A stretch of 64,000 nucleotides of DNA from an uncultured Luteimonas sp. (GCA_934541015.1 CAKTDC010000002.1:1-64000); one strand, 5' to 3'. Positions 1 through 9,040 are shown, counted from the first letter of the stretch. Notes: generated from the sequence alone by a model not told the origin. Numbers and translations are program-made.

Positions 1-70
1 CCTCATCGACTCTCCCGTCCAAGGTGGCTTACAGCTCGCACTGTTCCAGTCCGCACGAAAGCTGAGGGGC

Positions 71-130
71 GGCTAACGCCTGAGTTAAGCCGCGCCGCGA
101 AGCGGCGTCGGCTTGAATGAATTGTTAGCC
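71..130 (-). other. attC recombination site 1 of integron cassette array
   Basis: A 60-nt imperfect palindrome bounded by GGCTAAC and GTTAGCC core sites, with inner arms TTAAGCCG and CGGCTTGAA around a GCGCCGCGAAGCGGCG stem. This is the layout of an integron attC site (R'' and R' cores with L'' and L' arms). Read on the minus strand it lies directly at the 3' end of the 125-685 gene, whose TAA stop is inside the R'' core. Bases 1-70 would be the start of the next cassette, with a possible ATG at 6 running out of the window. Confidence 0.85.
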
Positions 131-685
131 ACGTGAAGCGCAGCGTTTGGATGCAAACTCGATGTACTTTGACAACTCCGACATGCCCATTTCTTTACGC
201 CTAGAGTCAACGTTCTCCGCGTCCTCAATGGGGTGTGGAACAAATGCACCATCATCACGGCACTCTCCTTGTGTTCCATATCGCTGAGGCAGATTGACCC
301 TGTCCCAAAGGTAAGCATAGTTTGCCCCTCTCACTTCTCCTGCTGCTACTAAGGGCTCAATGAGGGTCAGAGCATATCTCTGGAACTCCCTGTCAGAGTC
401 CGCGTGTTGCACAAGAAGCCATGCAGCTTCGCTAGCCTCATCCCCTACTAGCTGGCGAGTAGGCCAACCATGCTGTTGGACTATTACTTTGATCCTTGCG
501 GTGTGTTCGGCTGCTATGGCCAGCATTGCTTGCCAGTCAGCATCATCCTTTGGTTGGCGTGACCTCAGTGCTTGATCTTCCTCGCGCAAGCGGATCAGCT
601 CCTCTTGGAGCGAAATGAGGATGTCTTCAGCCGCCACAACTGCGGGCATGAAAGTCAACATGACTACGATGAGAATTGTTTTCAC
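125..685 (-). CDS. Cassette gene: secreted DUF6624-like protein
   Basis: 186 residues with a GTG start only 1 nt inside the preceding attC boundary and no recognisable ribosome-binding site, typical of integron cassette genes. Residues 1-19 form a signal peptide (hydrophobic, ending AVVAA), followed by a coiled-coil-like acidic/basic stretch. The central SEAAWLLVQHAD and C-terminal YLWDRVNLPQRYGTQ segments match the pattern I associate with the DUF6624 family, whose function is unknown. GC content and codon use are clearly lower than in the rest of the window, pointing to acquisition. The stop codon lies inside the attC core. Function cannot be assigned; the family name is from motif memory. 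Confidence 0.8.
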   Translation of the reverse strand: MKTILIVVMLTFMPAVVAAEDILISLQEELIRLREEDQALRSRQPKDDADWQAMLAIAAEHTARIKVIVQQHGWPTRQLVGDEASEAAWLLVQHADSDREFQRYALTLIEPLVAAGEVRGANYAYLWDRVNLPQRYGTQGECRDDGAFVPHPIEDAENVDSRRKEMGMSELSKYIEFASKRCASRG

Positions 686-686
686 T

Positions 687-793
687 GGCTAACACCTGAG
701 TTAAGCCGGACCGCTGCGCGGCTTGGCGTGATGGTACACGTCACCATTTAAGCCGAGCCGCGAAGCGGTCTCGGCTTGAACGAATTGTTAGGC
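687..793 (-). other. attC recombination site 2, extended form
   Basis: A 107-nt site bounded by GCCTAAC (787-793, minus reading) and GTTAGCC (687-693). Its outer arms are nearly identical to those of site 1. It carries about 47 extra bases between two copies of TTAAGCCG, including a small inverted repeat (ATGGT...ACCAT), so the folded site would have a longer end. It separates the DUF6624-like cassette from the two-ORF cassette to its right. Confidence 0.85.
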
Positions 794-797
794 GTGC

Positions 798-935
798 TCA
801 CTTCATCTTTGGTGGGGGTAATTGACTCGTGATACGTCGATGCCACTTGTTGTAGTAGTAAGAGTAATCCTCATCCTTCCCGCCAGACTGAATCCAGTCT
901 TCGTGTTCGGGGCTACCTTTAAATCCGTTGGACAT
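798..935 (-). CDS. Cassette small protein, 45 aa, unknown
   Basis: A 45-residue ORF with a strong ribosome-binding site (TAGGAGATTGAA before ATG at 935). It ends 5 nt before the attC core, so it occupies the 3' end of its cassette. The product starts MSNGFKGSPEHEDW, contains a tyrosine run (SYYYNKWHRR) and is hydrophilic and soluble. No known family recognised. Position, Shine-Dalgarno and clean stop before attC make it a likely real gene despite its size. Confidence 0.6.
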   Translation of the reverse strand: MSNGFKGSPEHEDWIQSGGKDEDYSYYYNKWHRRITSQLPPPKMK

Positions 936-991
936 TTCAATCTCCTAAGTTATAGGTTGGCCGAAAATTTCTTTTGAATTACGCGAGTGAT

Positions 992-1201
992 TTACACATT
1001 ATCTTTCGTGTAGCCTCGATTCTTCAATACTCGTGCAGCAGCCATTTTTTCCGAAATGTTCCCGGATTTGAGTTTATCCTTTACGTACCCGTCGTCTCTT
1101 TGCTCGTACTTGCCAATATTGCTTTTCGCTTCTTGATTGACTTTGCTCGCGTGTTCGACAGTTGCCTTCCCAATCTTCCCAACAGTGCTCCAGAAGCCCA
1201 T
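992..1201 (-). CDS. Cassette small protein, 69 aa, unknown
   Basis: First ORF of the second cassette. ATG at 1201 is preceded by ACGGAGAATGTC, a good ribosome-binding site. The 69-residue product is basic and soluble, opens MGFWSTVGKIGKATVEHASK and ends with SEKMAAARVLKNRGY, a helix-like tail. No transmembrane segment or signal peptide. AT content is much higher than in the flanking chromosome. It is followed after 56 nt by the 45-aa ORF, so the cassette seems to carry two genes. Function unknown. Confidence 0.6.
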   Translation of the reverse strand: MGFWSTVGKIGKATVEHASKVNQEAKSNIGKYEQRDDGYVKDKLKSGNISEKMAAARVLKNRGYTKDNV

Positions 1202-1259
1202 GACATTCTCCGTAATCCCACGTTTGTTTTTTGCGTGAGGCCGGTGGGAGCGACTTCAC

Positions 1260-1285
1260 GCCTAACTACGTTTAGATCCCGAAAG
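1260..1285 (-). other. attI-like or residual core site at end of cassette array
   Basis: On the minus strand this reads CTAAACGTAGTTAGGC and then the first cassette. The GTTAGGC core, preceded by TAAAC, resembles the recombination point of class 1 attI (which ends AAACAAAGTTAGGC). No attC-like palindrome surrounds it, which favours attI over attC. If it is attI, an integrase gene should start on the plus strand just to the right; none is visible. Confidence 0.5.
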
Positions 1286-1646
1286 TGGGGTGGTAACGGC
1301 CAGTATTCAGTCGTGACCGGCGTCAGTCAACCGGGGAAATCTGGCGTCGGATCAACAGTTTGCCTGATCTGCGCGGCATGGCGCCAGCGGTAACGAGGGG
1401 CGTGTGAATCCCACGGATCAAGGTGGTATGTCTTATCACCCCGTTACTGCGGCGGTAACGGAGCCCGCGCCTGCTTCCGCATTGGCGGCGGCGCACGTTC
1501 GAGGGTGTGGTGCAGCCGCTGCCGCAACCCGTCGGGCGGCCGCGTCGCGATCCGGCGCCGCGTCAGGCCCGGAACGGTGCGGGTGTGGGGGCGGGGCTGC
1601 GGCGGTAGAATCAGCCGGTCCCGTCCCGAAAAGGCTTCCCCCGGCC
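1286..1646. other. Non-coding stretch between cassette array and M1 peptidase
   Basis: No convincing gene in about 360 bases. GC rises sharply from left to right, marking the junction between acquired and resident DNA. I looked for the start of an integron integrase here on the plus strand and saw none. A small inverted repeat (CCGTTAC...GTAACGG, near 1441) has no T-tract. The promoter of the peptidase gene should lie in the right part. Confidence 0.6.
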
Positions 1647-3650
1647 ATGCGATTGTCCCTGCGTCGTCCGCTGTATCTCCTTGCGCTGTCCTGCGCGGTG
1701 CTGGCGCTGGCCGGCTGCGACCGCGGCGGCGATGCGCCGGCTGCCCCCGCCGCGGCGCCCGAGCCGGTGAAGCTCGGCGATGTCGACGAGCATTCCTACG
1801 CCGAGCCCGACAAGGTCGCGATCGACCATCTCGCGCTCGATATCGCGCTCGACTTCGATGCGAAGACGATTTCCGGCGTCGCCACCTACACCCTGGACTG
1901 GAAGGACGGCAGCGGCAGCCAGCTGGTGCTCGATACCCGTGCCCTGGCCATCGACGGCGTCGAGGGCGAGGCCGCCGGCGCGTGGCAGCCGCTGCAGTAC
2001 GCGCTGGCCGAGGCCGATCCGGTGCTGGGCAGCGCCCTGGTGATCGAGACGCCGGAGCGCAACCCGAAGGTGCGGGTGCGCTACGCCACCTCGCCCGATG
2101 CCTCGGGGCTGCAGTGGCTGACGCCGGAAATGACCGGGGGCGGCACGCTGCCCTTCATGTTCAGCCAGTCGCAGCAGATCCACGCGCGCAGCTGGGTGCC
2201 GCTGCAGGACACGCCGCAGGTGCGCTACACCTACAGCGCGCACGTCGTCTCGCGCCCGGACGTGATGGTGCTGATGAGCGCCGACAACGATCCGGCGGCC
2301 GCGCGCGACGGCGAGTACGACTTCACCATGCCCCAGCGCATCCCCTCCTACCTGATGGCGATCGCGGCCGGCGACCTGGTGTTCAAGCCGGTCTCGGCGC
2401 GCAGCGGAGTGTGGGCGGAGCCGGCGATGGTGGAGAAGGCGACCGCCGAGTTCGCCGACACCGAGAAGATGATCGCCGCCACCGAGGCGCTTTACGGGCC
2501 TTACCGCTGGGAGCGCTACGACCTGCTGGTGCTGCCGCCGTCGTTCCCGTACGGCGGCATGGAGAACCCGCGGCTGTCGTTCATCACGCCCACGGTGATC
2601 GTCGGCGACAAGTCGCTGGTGTCGCTGATCGCCCACGAGCTGGCGCACAGCTGGTCGGGCAACCTGGTGACCTTCTCCAGCGCCAGGCACGGCTGGCTCA
2701 ACGAGGGTTTCACCAGCTACGTGGAGAACCGCATCGTCGAGGCGCTGTACGGCAGGGAATTCAGCGACATGGAGTTCGTCATCGCGCGCAACGCGCTGCG
2801 CGATGCGATCGGGTCGATGCCGGAGGCGGTGCAGGCGCTTGCGGTCAAGCCGGGTATCGAGCTCGACGCCGACGACGCGCTCAGCGCGGTCTCCTACGAC
2901 AAGGGCGCGTGGTTCCTGCAGTTCCTGGAGGAGCGCTTCGGCCGCGCCACCTTCGATGCCTTCCTGCGCGGCTATTTCGACCATTTCGCGTTCCAGAGCA
3001 TCACCACCGAGACCTTCCTGGCCTACGCCGGGGAACACCTGTTCGACCCGAACCCGGGCAAGGTGACCGACGCCGAGATCGAGGAGTGGGTGTACGGGCC
3101 GGGCATTCCGGCCGAGGCGCCGAAGGTGCTCTCGCCGCGCTTCGGCATCGTCGATTCGGCGCGGCTGGGCTGGCGCGGCAGTGCGCAGCTGCCGCCGGCG
3201 GTGATCACCGACGCCTGGGCCACGCAGGAGTGGCTGCACTTCATCGAGGGCATGCCCGAGACATTGCCGGTCGAAGCGCTGGCGCAGCTGGACGAGGCCT
3301 ACCGCTTCACCGGCACGGCCAACGGCGAGATCGCGATGCGCTGGTATCCGCTGGCGATCCGCAGCGGCTACGCGCCGGCGGGCGCCGCGGCGGCGGAGTT
3401 CGTGCAGAAGATCGGGCGGCGCAAGCTGATCATGCCGGTGTATGCGGCGATGGTGGAAACCGCGGACGGCCTGGCGCTGGCGAAAGCCGCGTTCGCGCAG
3501 GCGAAGCCGGGTTACCACCCGATCACCACGGCGTCGGTGGAAAAGCTCATCGCCGAAGCCAGGCCGGAACCGGCACCGGCTCCGGCCCCCACGGCGGAAG
3601 GGGCCGGCGAAGACGCGCCGCAGGGCGACTCCGGCGCGCCGCAGGGCTGA
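1647..3650 (+). CDS. M1 family aminopeptidase, lipoprotein (LTA4H-like)
   Basis: 667 residues from the ATG that gives a lipoprotein signal peptide with lipobox LAGC near residue 24; the longer upstream reading is low-complexity and unlikely. The M1 substrate-anchoring motif appears as GGMEN near residue 303 and the zinc site as HELAH near residue 330, with the third ligand Glu in WLNEGFTSY 18 residues on. The C-terminal half ends with the WVYGPGIP segment seen in leukotriene A4 hydrolase-type C-terminal domains. It should hydrolyse N-terminal residues of peptides at the cell envelope. The last 30 residues are Pro/Ala rich. Confidence 0.92.
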   Translation: MRLSLRRPLYLLALSCAVLALAGCDRGGDAPAAPAAAPEPVKLGDVDEHSYAEPDKVAIDHLALDIALDFDAKTISGVATYTLDWKDGSGSQLVLDTRALAIDGVEGEAAGAWQPLQYALAEADPVLGSALVIETPERNPKVRVRYATSPDASGLQWLTPEMTGGGTLPFMFSQSQQIHARSWVPLQDTPQVRYTYSAHVVSRPDVMVLMSADNDPAAARDGEYDFTMPQRIPSYLMAIAAGDLVFKPVSARSGVWAEPAMVEKATAEFADTEKMIAATEALYGPYRWERYDLLVLPPSFPYGGMENPRLSFITPTVIVGDKSLVSLIAHELAHSWSGNLVTFSSARHGWLNEGFTSYVENRIVEALYGREFSDMEFVIARNALRDAIGSMPEAVQALAVKPGIELDADDALSAVSYDKGAWFLQFLEERFGRATFDAFLRGYFDHFAFQSITTETFLAYAGEHLFDPNPGKVTDAEIEEWVYGPGIPAEAPKVLSPRFGIVDSARLGWRGSAQLPPAVITDAWATQEWLHFIEGMPETLPVEALAQLDEAYRFTGTANGEIAMRWYPLAIRSGYAPAGAAAAEFVQKIGRRKLIMPVYAAMVETADGLALAKAAFAQAKPGYHPITTASVEKLIAEARPEPAPAPAPTAEGAGEDAPQGDSGAPQG

Positions 3651-3659
3651 CCCGCGGCC

Positions 3660-4619
3660 ATGTCGCCCGGTGCGCTGGCGGCCGTGGTCGCGGCGATCGC
3701 GCTGTGTGCGGTGGCGGCGGTCTGGTGGATCCTGCGCGAACCGGGCCGGCTGATCCGTGCCGAATTCACCCGCCAGCGCATCGCGGCCGGCTTCGTCCGC
3801 CGCAGCGCGGCCATCGCCGGCAGGCGGTGGGTGTGGGTGGAGCGCGCCGCTGCCGCCGCTGCTGCGCCGACGGTGGTGATGGTCCACGGCTACACCGGCA
3901 GCAAGGAGAACTGGTACCGGCTGGCCGCGGAGCTCGGGCGGCGCTACCGGCTGGTGGCGCCGGACCTGCCCGGCTGGGGCGAGAGCGAGCGCGTGCCGGG
4001 GGCGGACCACGGTTTTGCGGCGCAGGCGGAGAACGTCGCGGCCTTCATCGGCCACCTCGGCGGGCCGGTAGTGCTGGTGGGGCATTCGATGGGCGGGGGG
4101 ATTGCCGCGCTGGTGGCCGCGCGGCATCCGCATCTGGTCGAACGGCTGGCGCTGCTCGACGCGGCCGGCGTGGAGTTTGCGGAGAACGAATTCGGCCGCG
4201 CCGTGCTCGACGGCGGGAACCCGTTCGGGATCGAGGATGCGCAGTCGCTGGAGGACTACCTGTCGGTGCTGTTCCACCAGCGCCGGGCGCGCCCGGCGAT
4301 GCCCTGGCCGGGGCCCTGGGCGCTGATTTCGCTGCGCCGCCGGGAGGCGGATTTCGAGCAGTCGGTGCTGGACCGCATCGGTCGCGGCGACGAGCGCTTC
4401 CTGCCCTGGAAAGAGGCCGGGCGCATCCGCCAGCCGACGCTGCTGGTCTGGGGTGCGCACGACCGCGTGATCGATCCCAGTGCGATGGCGGCCTACGCGC
4501 AGCGCATCCCGCACGCGCGCCGGCGCTTGCTCGGCGACAGCGGGCACATGACACTGATGGAGCAGCCCGACGCCGTTGCCGCGGCGCTGGCCGGACTGAT
4601 CGAGGAGGATGCCGGATGA
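3660..4619 (+). CDS. Alpha/beta hydrolase, membrane-anchored
   Basis: 319 residues. An N-terminal hydrophobic helix (residues 5-25) probably anchors it. The alpha/beta hydrolase core follows: oxyanion motif MVHGYTGSKENW (about 74-85), nucleophile elbow GHSMGG with Ser143, acid Asp in WGAHDRVIDP and catalytic His in GDSGHMTLMEQP near the C-terminus. The fold and triad are clear but the substrate is not; esterase or lipase-like activity is likely. It lies 9 nt after the M1 peptidase gene and overlaps the next gene by 4 nt, so the three are probably one operon. Confidence 0.88.
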   Translation: MSPGALAAVVAAIALCAVAAVWWILREPGRLIRAEFTRQRIAAGFVRRSAAIAGRRWVWVERAAAAAAAPTVVMVHGYTGSKENWYRLAAELGRRYRLVAPDLPGWGESERVPGADHGFAAQAENVAAFIGHLGGPVVLVGHSMGGGIAALVAARHPHLVERLALLDAAGVEFAENEFGRAVLDGGNPFGIEDAQSLEDYLSVLFHQRRARPAMPWPGPWALISLRRREADFEQSVLDRIGRGDERFLPWKEAGRIRQPTLLVWGAHDRVIDPSAMAAYAQRIPHARRRLLGDSGHMTLMEQPDAVAAALAGLIEEDAG

Positions 4620-5350
4620 AGACCCTGCCGCTCACCGCCGCCGTGGCGCTCAGCCTGGCGCTGCTGGCCGGATGCAAGGACCGCGAAGCCGAGGCCGCCG
4701 CGCGCGCCGCCGTGCAGGCGCAGGCGGCCGAGCAGGCCGCCGCCGAGGCGGCAGCCGCGTTCGACAGCGCGGTGGCCGAGGGCAACTGGTCGCTGGCCAA
4801 GGCCCAGGCCGACGTGATGATCGCCAGCTGGCCCGACGCCGAGGCCACGCGCCGGGTGCGCGAGGGCTACGACGAGGTGCGGCAGAAGGGCGAGGCCGAT
4901 CGCGAGGCCCGCCGCGTCGCCGCGCTGTGGGCCTACCAGACCGAGAACGTGAAGGGCGGCCAGCAGCTGTCGGCGGCGATCTTCGCCAGGGAGGAGGTCG
5001 ACGTCGACGGCAGCGGCAAGACGCCGGTGCGGCTGATCTTCCGCGACCACCCCGACTGGGGCCGCAGCAGCTACCTGGTGCTCAAGGCGGGCGATTTCGC
5101 CCGGGCCTGCTACACGCGCTGCAGCGTCACGGTGACCGTGGACGACGCGCCGCCGCGGAAGATGGCGGCCAACCGGCCGAAAACCGACGAGGCCATCGCC
5201 ATGTTCATCGACGACCACCGGGCGCTGTGGCGCCTGACCCGGGACGCGAAGGTGATGCGCATCGAATTCGCCAGCCGCGACCTCGGCAGCCGCACGGCGG
5301 AGTTCGAGGTGGGCGGGTTGGACCGGGCGAAGCTGCCGAAGTGGGACTGA
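4616..5350 (+). CDS. Lipoprotein, unknown function
   Basis: 244 residues starting at the ATG that overlaps the previous stop (ATGA). A lipoprotein signal peptide ends in LLAGCKD near residue 19. Residues 25-50 form an Ala/Glu-rich coiled-coil-like segment, followed by a globular beta-rich region with two closely spaced cysteines (ARACYTRCSV). No known family recognised. Translational coupling to the hydrolase suggests a shared envelope role. The translation reads cleanly from start to stop in this frame. Confidence 0.8.
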   Translation: MKTLPLTAAVALSLALLAGCKDREAEAAARAAVQAQAAEQAAAEAAAAFDSAVAEGNWSLAKAQADVMIASWPDAEATRRVREGYDEVRQKGEADREARRVAALWAYQTENVKGGQQLSAAIFAREEVDVDGSGKTPVRLIFRDHPDWGRSSYLVLKAGDFARACYTRCSVTVTVDDAPPRKMAANRPKTDEAIAMFIDDHRALWRLTRDAKVMRIEFASRDLGSRTAEFEVGGLDRAKLPKWD

Positions 5351-5369
5351 GGCCGGGGCCGCGGCCGGG

Positions 5370-5609
5370 ATGAACCTGGACGTCGCCATCGTCGTGCTGG
5401 TCAGCGCGCTGGCCATCGCCCTGCATGTGGTGCTCTACCTGGTGTTCCGGCGCTGGATGGACCGCGACCTCGCGCTGTCGTTCGCCGGCGACGACGCCGG
5501 CAAGCGCGAGTACATGCTCGCCTGCCTGGCGCGGGCGCGTCGCGAGCGGGTCCGCCGCCGCGACCTGCCGGCATGGCTGGAGTCGGCGGCGGCCGGCTAC
5601 GCCCGGTAG
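5370..5609 (+). CDS. Small membrane protein, 79 aa
   Basis: 79 residues with one hydrophobic helix (about residues 5-27), then a basic cytoplasmic tail rich in Arg (RARRERVRRRD). It lies 19 nt after the lipoprotein gene on the same strand and may be the last gene of that operon. No family assigned. Gene reality is supported by codon position and operon placement rather than by similarity. Confidence 0.6.
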   Translation: MNLDVAIVVLVSALAIALHVVLYLVFRRWMDRDLALSFAGDDAGKREYMLACLARARRERVRRRDLPAWLESAAAGYAR

Positions 5610-5668
5610 CGTGCGGAGAAGAGGCCGGCGCGGGAACGACGGTCAAGGGTGAATCGTTCAGGGCTTCC

Positions 5669-6487
5669 CTACAGTCTGGGGAGCATGTTCCTGGTGCTTC
5701 TGGCAACGTTGGCGGCGATCTTCAGCATTTCGTCGGCCGGCTCGGTATGCGAGGCGGGGTCCTGCAGCACCCGCCTTATCCGTGCATGCGCGGCGAGCAT
5801 CTGCGTCTGCAGGACCAGCAGTTGCACCATCGCCGTCAGGTCCGACTGCCGGCCGGGCTGCGGGCGCTGTGCCAGCGCCTGCAGCTGCTGCGACAGCGCC
5901 ATCAGGCGCCCGTGTACGGAATCGGCATAGGCCTGTTGTCGCTGCACGAATTCAGCCAACATGTTCTGCGCCGACCAGCCCGTCAGCCTGCCCTGCAGCC
6001 CGGCGACGATCCTGCTGAGTTCGGATGCGGCGCCAGAGGCGCCCGGAAGCGTGCCGAGCACTGCGGCAGCGCGGTGCATCACATCGGCATGCACCACCAG
6101 CGCCAGCAGCGAGTTGTAGATGGGGTCCGGGTCCTTCTGTGGCGCGGGCACCAGCCGCGCGATCCAGGCGGTGACCGGGGCAGCGACCGCCGCTGCCAGC
6201 TGCTGGGCTCCCTGGGCGATCCGCTTGGGCGTGGTATACCCGGTGAAGCCGAGCGCCCTGGCGGTGATCGGGCCGACGATCTGGTCCACGCGCAGCTGGC
6301 GCGACTTCTGGAAGCGGGCGACCGCCGCCCCCGTCCTGCTGCCGAAGATTCCGTCGGTGCCCAGGCGGATGTGGCCCGGGGTCCCGGCCAGGACCTCGTT
6401 CAGGCGCATCTGCACCAGGCGGACACCGTCGTTGCGCATGCCCGCACGGAACGGGCCGATCAGGGTGGTGGCAAGGTTGACCGACAT
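5669..6487 (-). CDS. Peptidoglycan-binding domain protein
   Basis: 272 residues. Residues about 12-75 form a PG_binding_1-type domain: repeated pattern RNDGVRLVQMRLNEV, then GTDGIFGSRTGAAVARFQ, then VDQIVGPITARAL. The rest is helical and Gln/Ala rich with no catalytic motif recognised. There is no clear signal peptide, so how it would reach the wall is unclear; a secreted effector or endolysin-like accessory is possible but unproven. An AGGGGACC sequence upstream of the ATG at 6487 serves as ribosome-binding site. It converges with the 5370 gene. Confidence 0.75.
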   Translation of the reverse strand: MSVNLATTLIGPFRAGMRNDGVRLVQMRLNEVLAGTPGHIRLGTDGIFGSRTGAAVARFQKSRQLRVDQIVGPITARALGFTGYTTPKRIAQGAQQLAAAVAAPVTAWIARLVPAPQKDPDPIYNSLLALVVHADVMHRAAAVLGTLPGASGAASELSRIVAGLQGRLTGWSAQNMLAEFVQRQQAYADSVHGRLMALSQQLQALAQRPQPGRQSDLTAMVQLLVLQTQMLAAHARIRRVLQDPASHTEPADEMLKIAANVARSTRNMLPRL

Positions 6488-6580
6488 GGTGGTCCCCTGC
6501 TTGCATCTTTGGCGAGCCTGTAGTATGCGCCTGCCGTTTCCGGCGCGCCATCCCCCGCAGGGCCTGATCCATCCGGTGGA

Positions 6581-7516
6581 TCAGGCCAGCGCGTAGCCGA
6601 ACTGCTGGCGGAACTGCTCGCTGAACTCGGCGTAGTCGAAGCGCTGGTTCTGGGTGCCTGGGTGCTCGACCTTGAGCGAGCCCATCAGGTTGCCGATGCG
6701 GCCGATGGTTTCCCAGTCGTAGCCCTTCTCGATGCCGAAGATCAGGCCGGCGCGGAAGGCGTCGCCGCAGCCGGTGGGGTCGGTGACGCGGCGCTCCTGC
6801 GCCGGCGGGATGTTGTGGACCCGGCCCTCGGCGTGGATGCAGGCGCCGTGCGGGCCGCGGGTGGCGATGTAGGCCTTGACCTTGCCGGCGATGGTCTTCT
6901 CGTCCCAGCCGGTGCGCTCCTGCAGCAGGTTGGACTCGTAATCGTTGACGGTCACGTAGTCGGCCTGCTCGATGAACGCGCGCAGCTCCTCGCCGTTGAA
7001 CAGCGGCATCGCCTGGCCGGGGTCGAAGATGAAGGGGATGCCGGCCTCGGCGAACTCGCCGGCGTTCTGGATCATGCCCTCGTAGCCGTCCGGGCTGACG
7101 ATGCCGATGGTCACGCCGGGCACGTCCTTCACGTGGTTCTCGTAGCTGCGCATCATCGCCCCCGGGTGGAAGGCGGTGATCTGGTTGTTGTCGTGGTCGG
7201 TGGTGATGAAGGCCTGCGGGGTGAACAGTTCCTCGATCACCTTGATCCGCTCCAGGGTGATGCCGTTTTTCTCGAACCAGGCGCGGTAGGGGCCGAAGTC
7301 GCCGCCGACGGTGGCCATCGGGACGGGGTCGCCGCCGAGCAGCTTGAGGTTGTAGGCGATGTTGCCGGCGCAGCCGCCGAACTCGCGGCGCATCCGCGGC
7401 ACCAGGAACGAGACGTTCAGGATGTGCACCTTGTCCGGCAGGATGTGGTTCTTGAACTGGTCGGGGAACACCATGATGGTGTCGTAGGCCAGGGAACCGC
7501 AGATCAAAGCCGACAT
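6581..7516 (-). CDS. PfkB-family carbohydrate/adenosine kinase
   Basis: 311 residues, using the ATG at 7516; the upstream extension is GC-rich non-coding repeat. The ribokinase/PfkB fold is shown by GGCAGNIAYN near residue 47 (first signature) and DPTGCGDAFRAG near residue 255 (second signature, with the catalytic Asp and anion hole). Proteins of this type in Xanthomonadaceae are often called adenosine kinase, but substrate cannot be read from the sequence. It is divergent from the mre block. The stop codon lies inside a 27-nt GC hairpin (6561-6587). Confidence 0.88.
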   Translation of the reverse strand: MSALICGSLAYDTIMVFPDQFKNHILPDKVHILNVSFLVPRMRREFGGCAGNIAYNLKLLGGDPVPMATVGGDFGPYRAWFEKNGITLERIKVIEELFTPQAFITTDHDNNQITAFHPGAMMRSYENHVKDVPGVTIGIVSPDGYEGMIQNAGEFAEAGIPFIFDPGQAMPLFNGEELRAFIEQADYVTVNDYESNLLQERTGWDEKTIAGKVKAYIATRGPHGACIHAEGRVHNIPPAQERRVTDPTGCGDAFRAGLIFGIEKGYDWETIGRIGNLMGSLKVEHPGTQNQRFDYAEFSEQFRQQFGYALA

Positions 7517-7589
7517 CGTGCGTCTCGGGGGGCGGGAAAGGCGGTTAGGGTAGCCGGGCGCCCTGGCGGAGGCCAGCGACGGGCGTCGG

Positions 7590-7904
7590 GACTCACCCCC
7601 ACCCGGCCCTCCCCCGCAGAGCGGGTGTAAAGACCGGGGACATGGTGGGTGAGGGAGTCCGGGCGCGGTTGTGGTCCTTCTGCCCGGCCAGCGGGGGTGC
7701 CGCCGCAGAACCTCGCCGCCCCGTGCCGGGCTGCCCCTCACGCCCGCGCAGCGGGGGGAGGTCGGGCGGGGGGAGGCCAGTCGCATCGCCCTCCGTCCTG
7801 CCGCTGCCCTGCTGGGGAGAGCCTGAGCCGCCGATCTCCCCGCAAGCCGGGGAGAGCCCCGATCCGCCCCTCCCGCCGGCGCAGCGGGGGAGGTCGGGAG
7901 GGGG
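7590..7904. repeat. GC-rich intergenic repeat cluster upstream of mreB
   Basis: No gene is visible between 7517 and 7995. The stretch contains several related units of the form CCCTCCCCCGCAGAGCGGG, CGCAGCGGGGGGAGGTCGGG and CTCCCCGCAAGCCGGGGAG, that is, C-rich and G-rich arms around CGCAG, each able to fold. The same kind of unit appears inside the E2 gene near 45790. They look like dispersed REP-type elements that have accumulated here. Confidence 0.6.
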
Positions 7905-7945
7905 GCGCCTGCGGCCCGCGCCGCGCCGCGGGCAGGCGCTTTTTT
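7905..7945 (+). terminator. Terminator-like hairpin just upstream of mreB
   Basis: A GCGCCTGC arm at 7905-7912 pairs with GCAGGCGC at 7932-7939, with further inner pairing (GGCCCGCG with CGCGGGC), followed by six Ts (7940-7945). The structure is that of an intrinsic terminator on the plus strand. No plus-strand gene lies upstream for more than 1.5 kb, so it may attenuate or insulate mreB transcription, or be a repeat remnant. Confidence 0.6.
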
Positions 7946-7950
7946 GCTAG

Positions 7951-9039
<1,089 letters not shown>

Positions 9040-9040
9040 T

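Noticed and set aside
974..1393. 139-residue plus-strand ORF across the cassette boundary
   Set aside because: It crosses the attI-like site and opposes two ORFs with good ribosome-binding sites; no domain seen. Considered as a possible integrase remnant but no match to IntI motifs.
1441..1461. Inverted repeat CCGTTAC...GTAACGG
   Set aside because: No T-tract and no attC-like arms; could be chance or a regulator site, too weak to annotate.
1404..1646. 81-residue N-terminal extension of the M1 peptidase
   Set aside because: Low-complexity and would hide a good lipoprotein signal peptide beginning at 1647.
1611..4547. 978-residue minus-strand open frame
   Set aside because: Antisense shadow of the M1 peptidase and hydrolase; no recognisable domain and biased composition.
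1505..4615. Upstream part of a very long plus-strand frame running 1505-5350
   Set aside because: It translates the M1 and hydrolase genes in a wrong frame with Arg/Ala/Gly-rich product; only the part from 4616 (the lipoprotein) is real.
6561..6587. 27-nt hairpin at the end of the PfkB kinase gene
   Set aside because: Perfect stem but overlaps the stop codon and lacks a T-tract on either strand, so not called a terminator.
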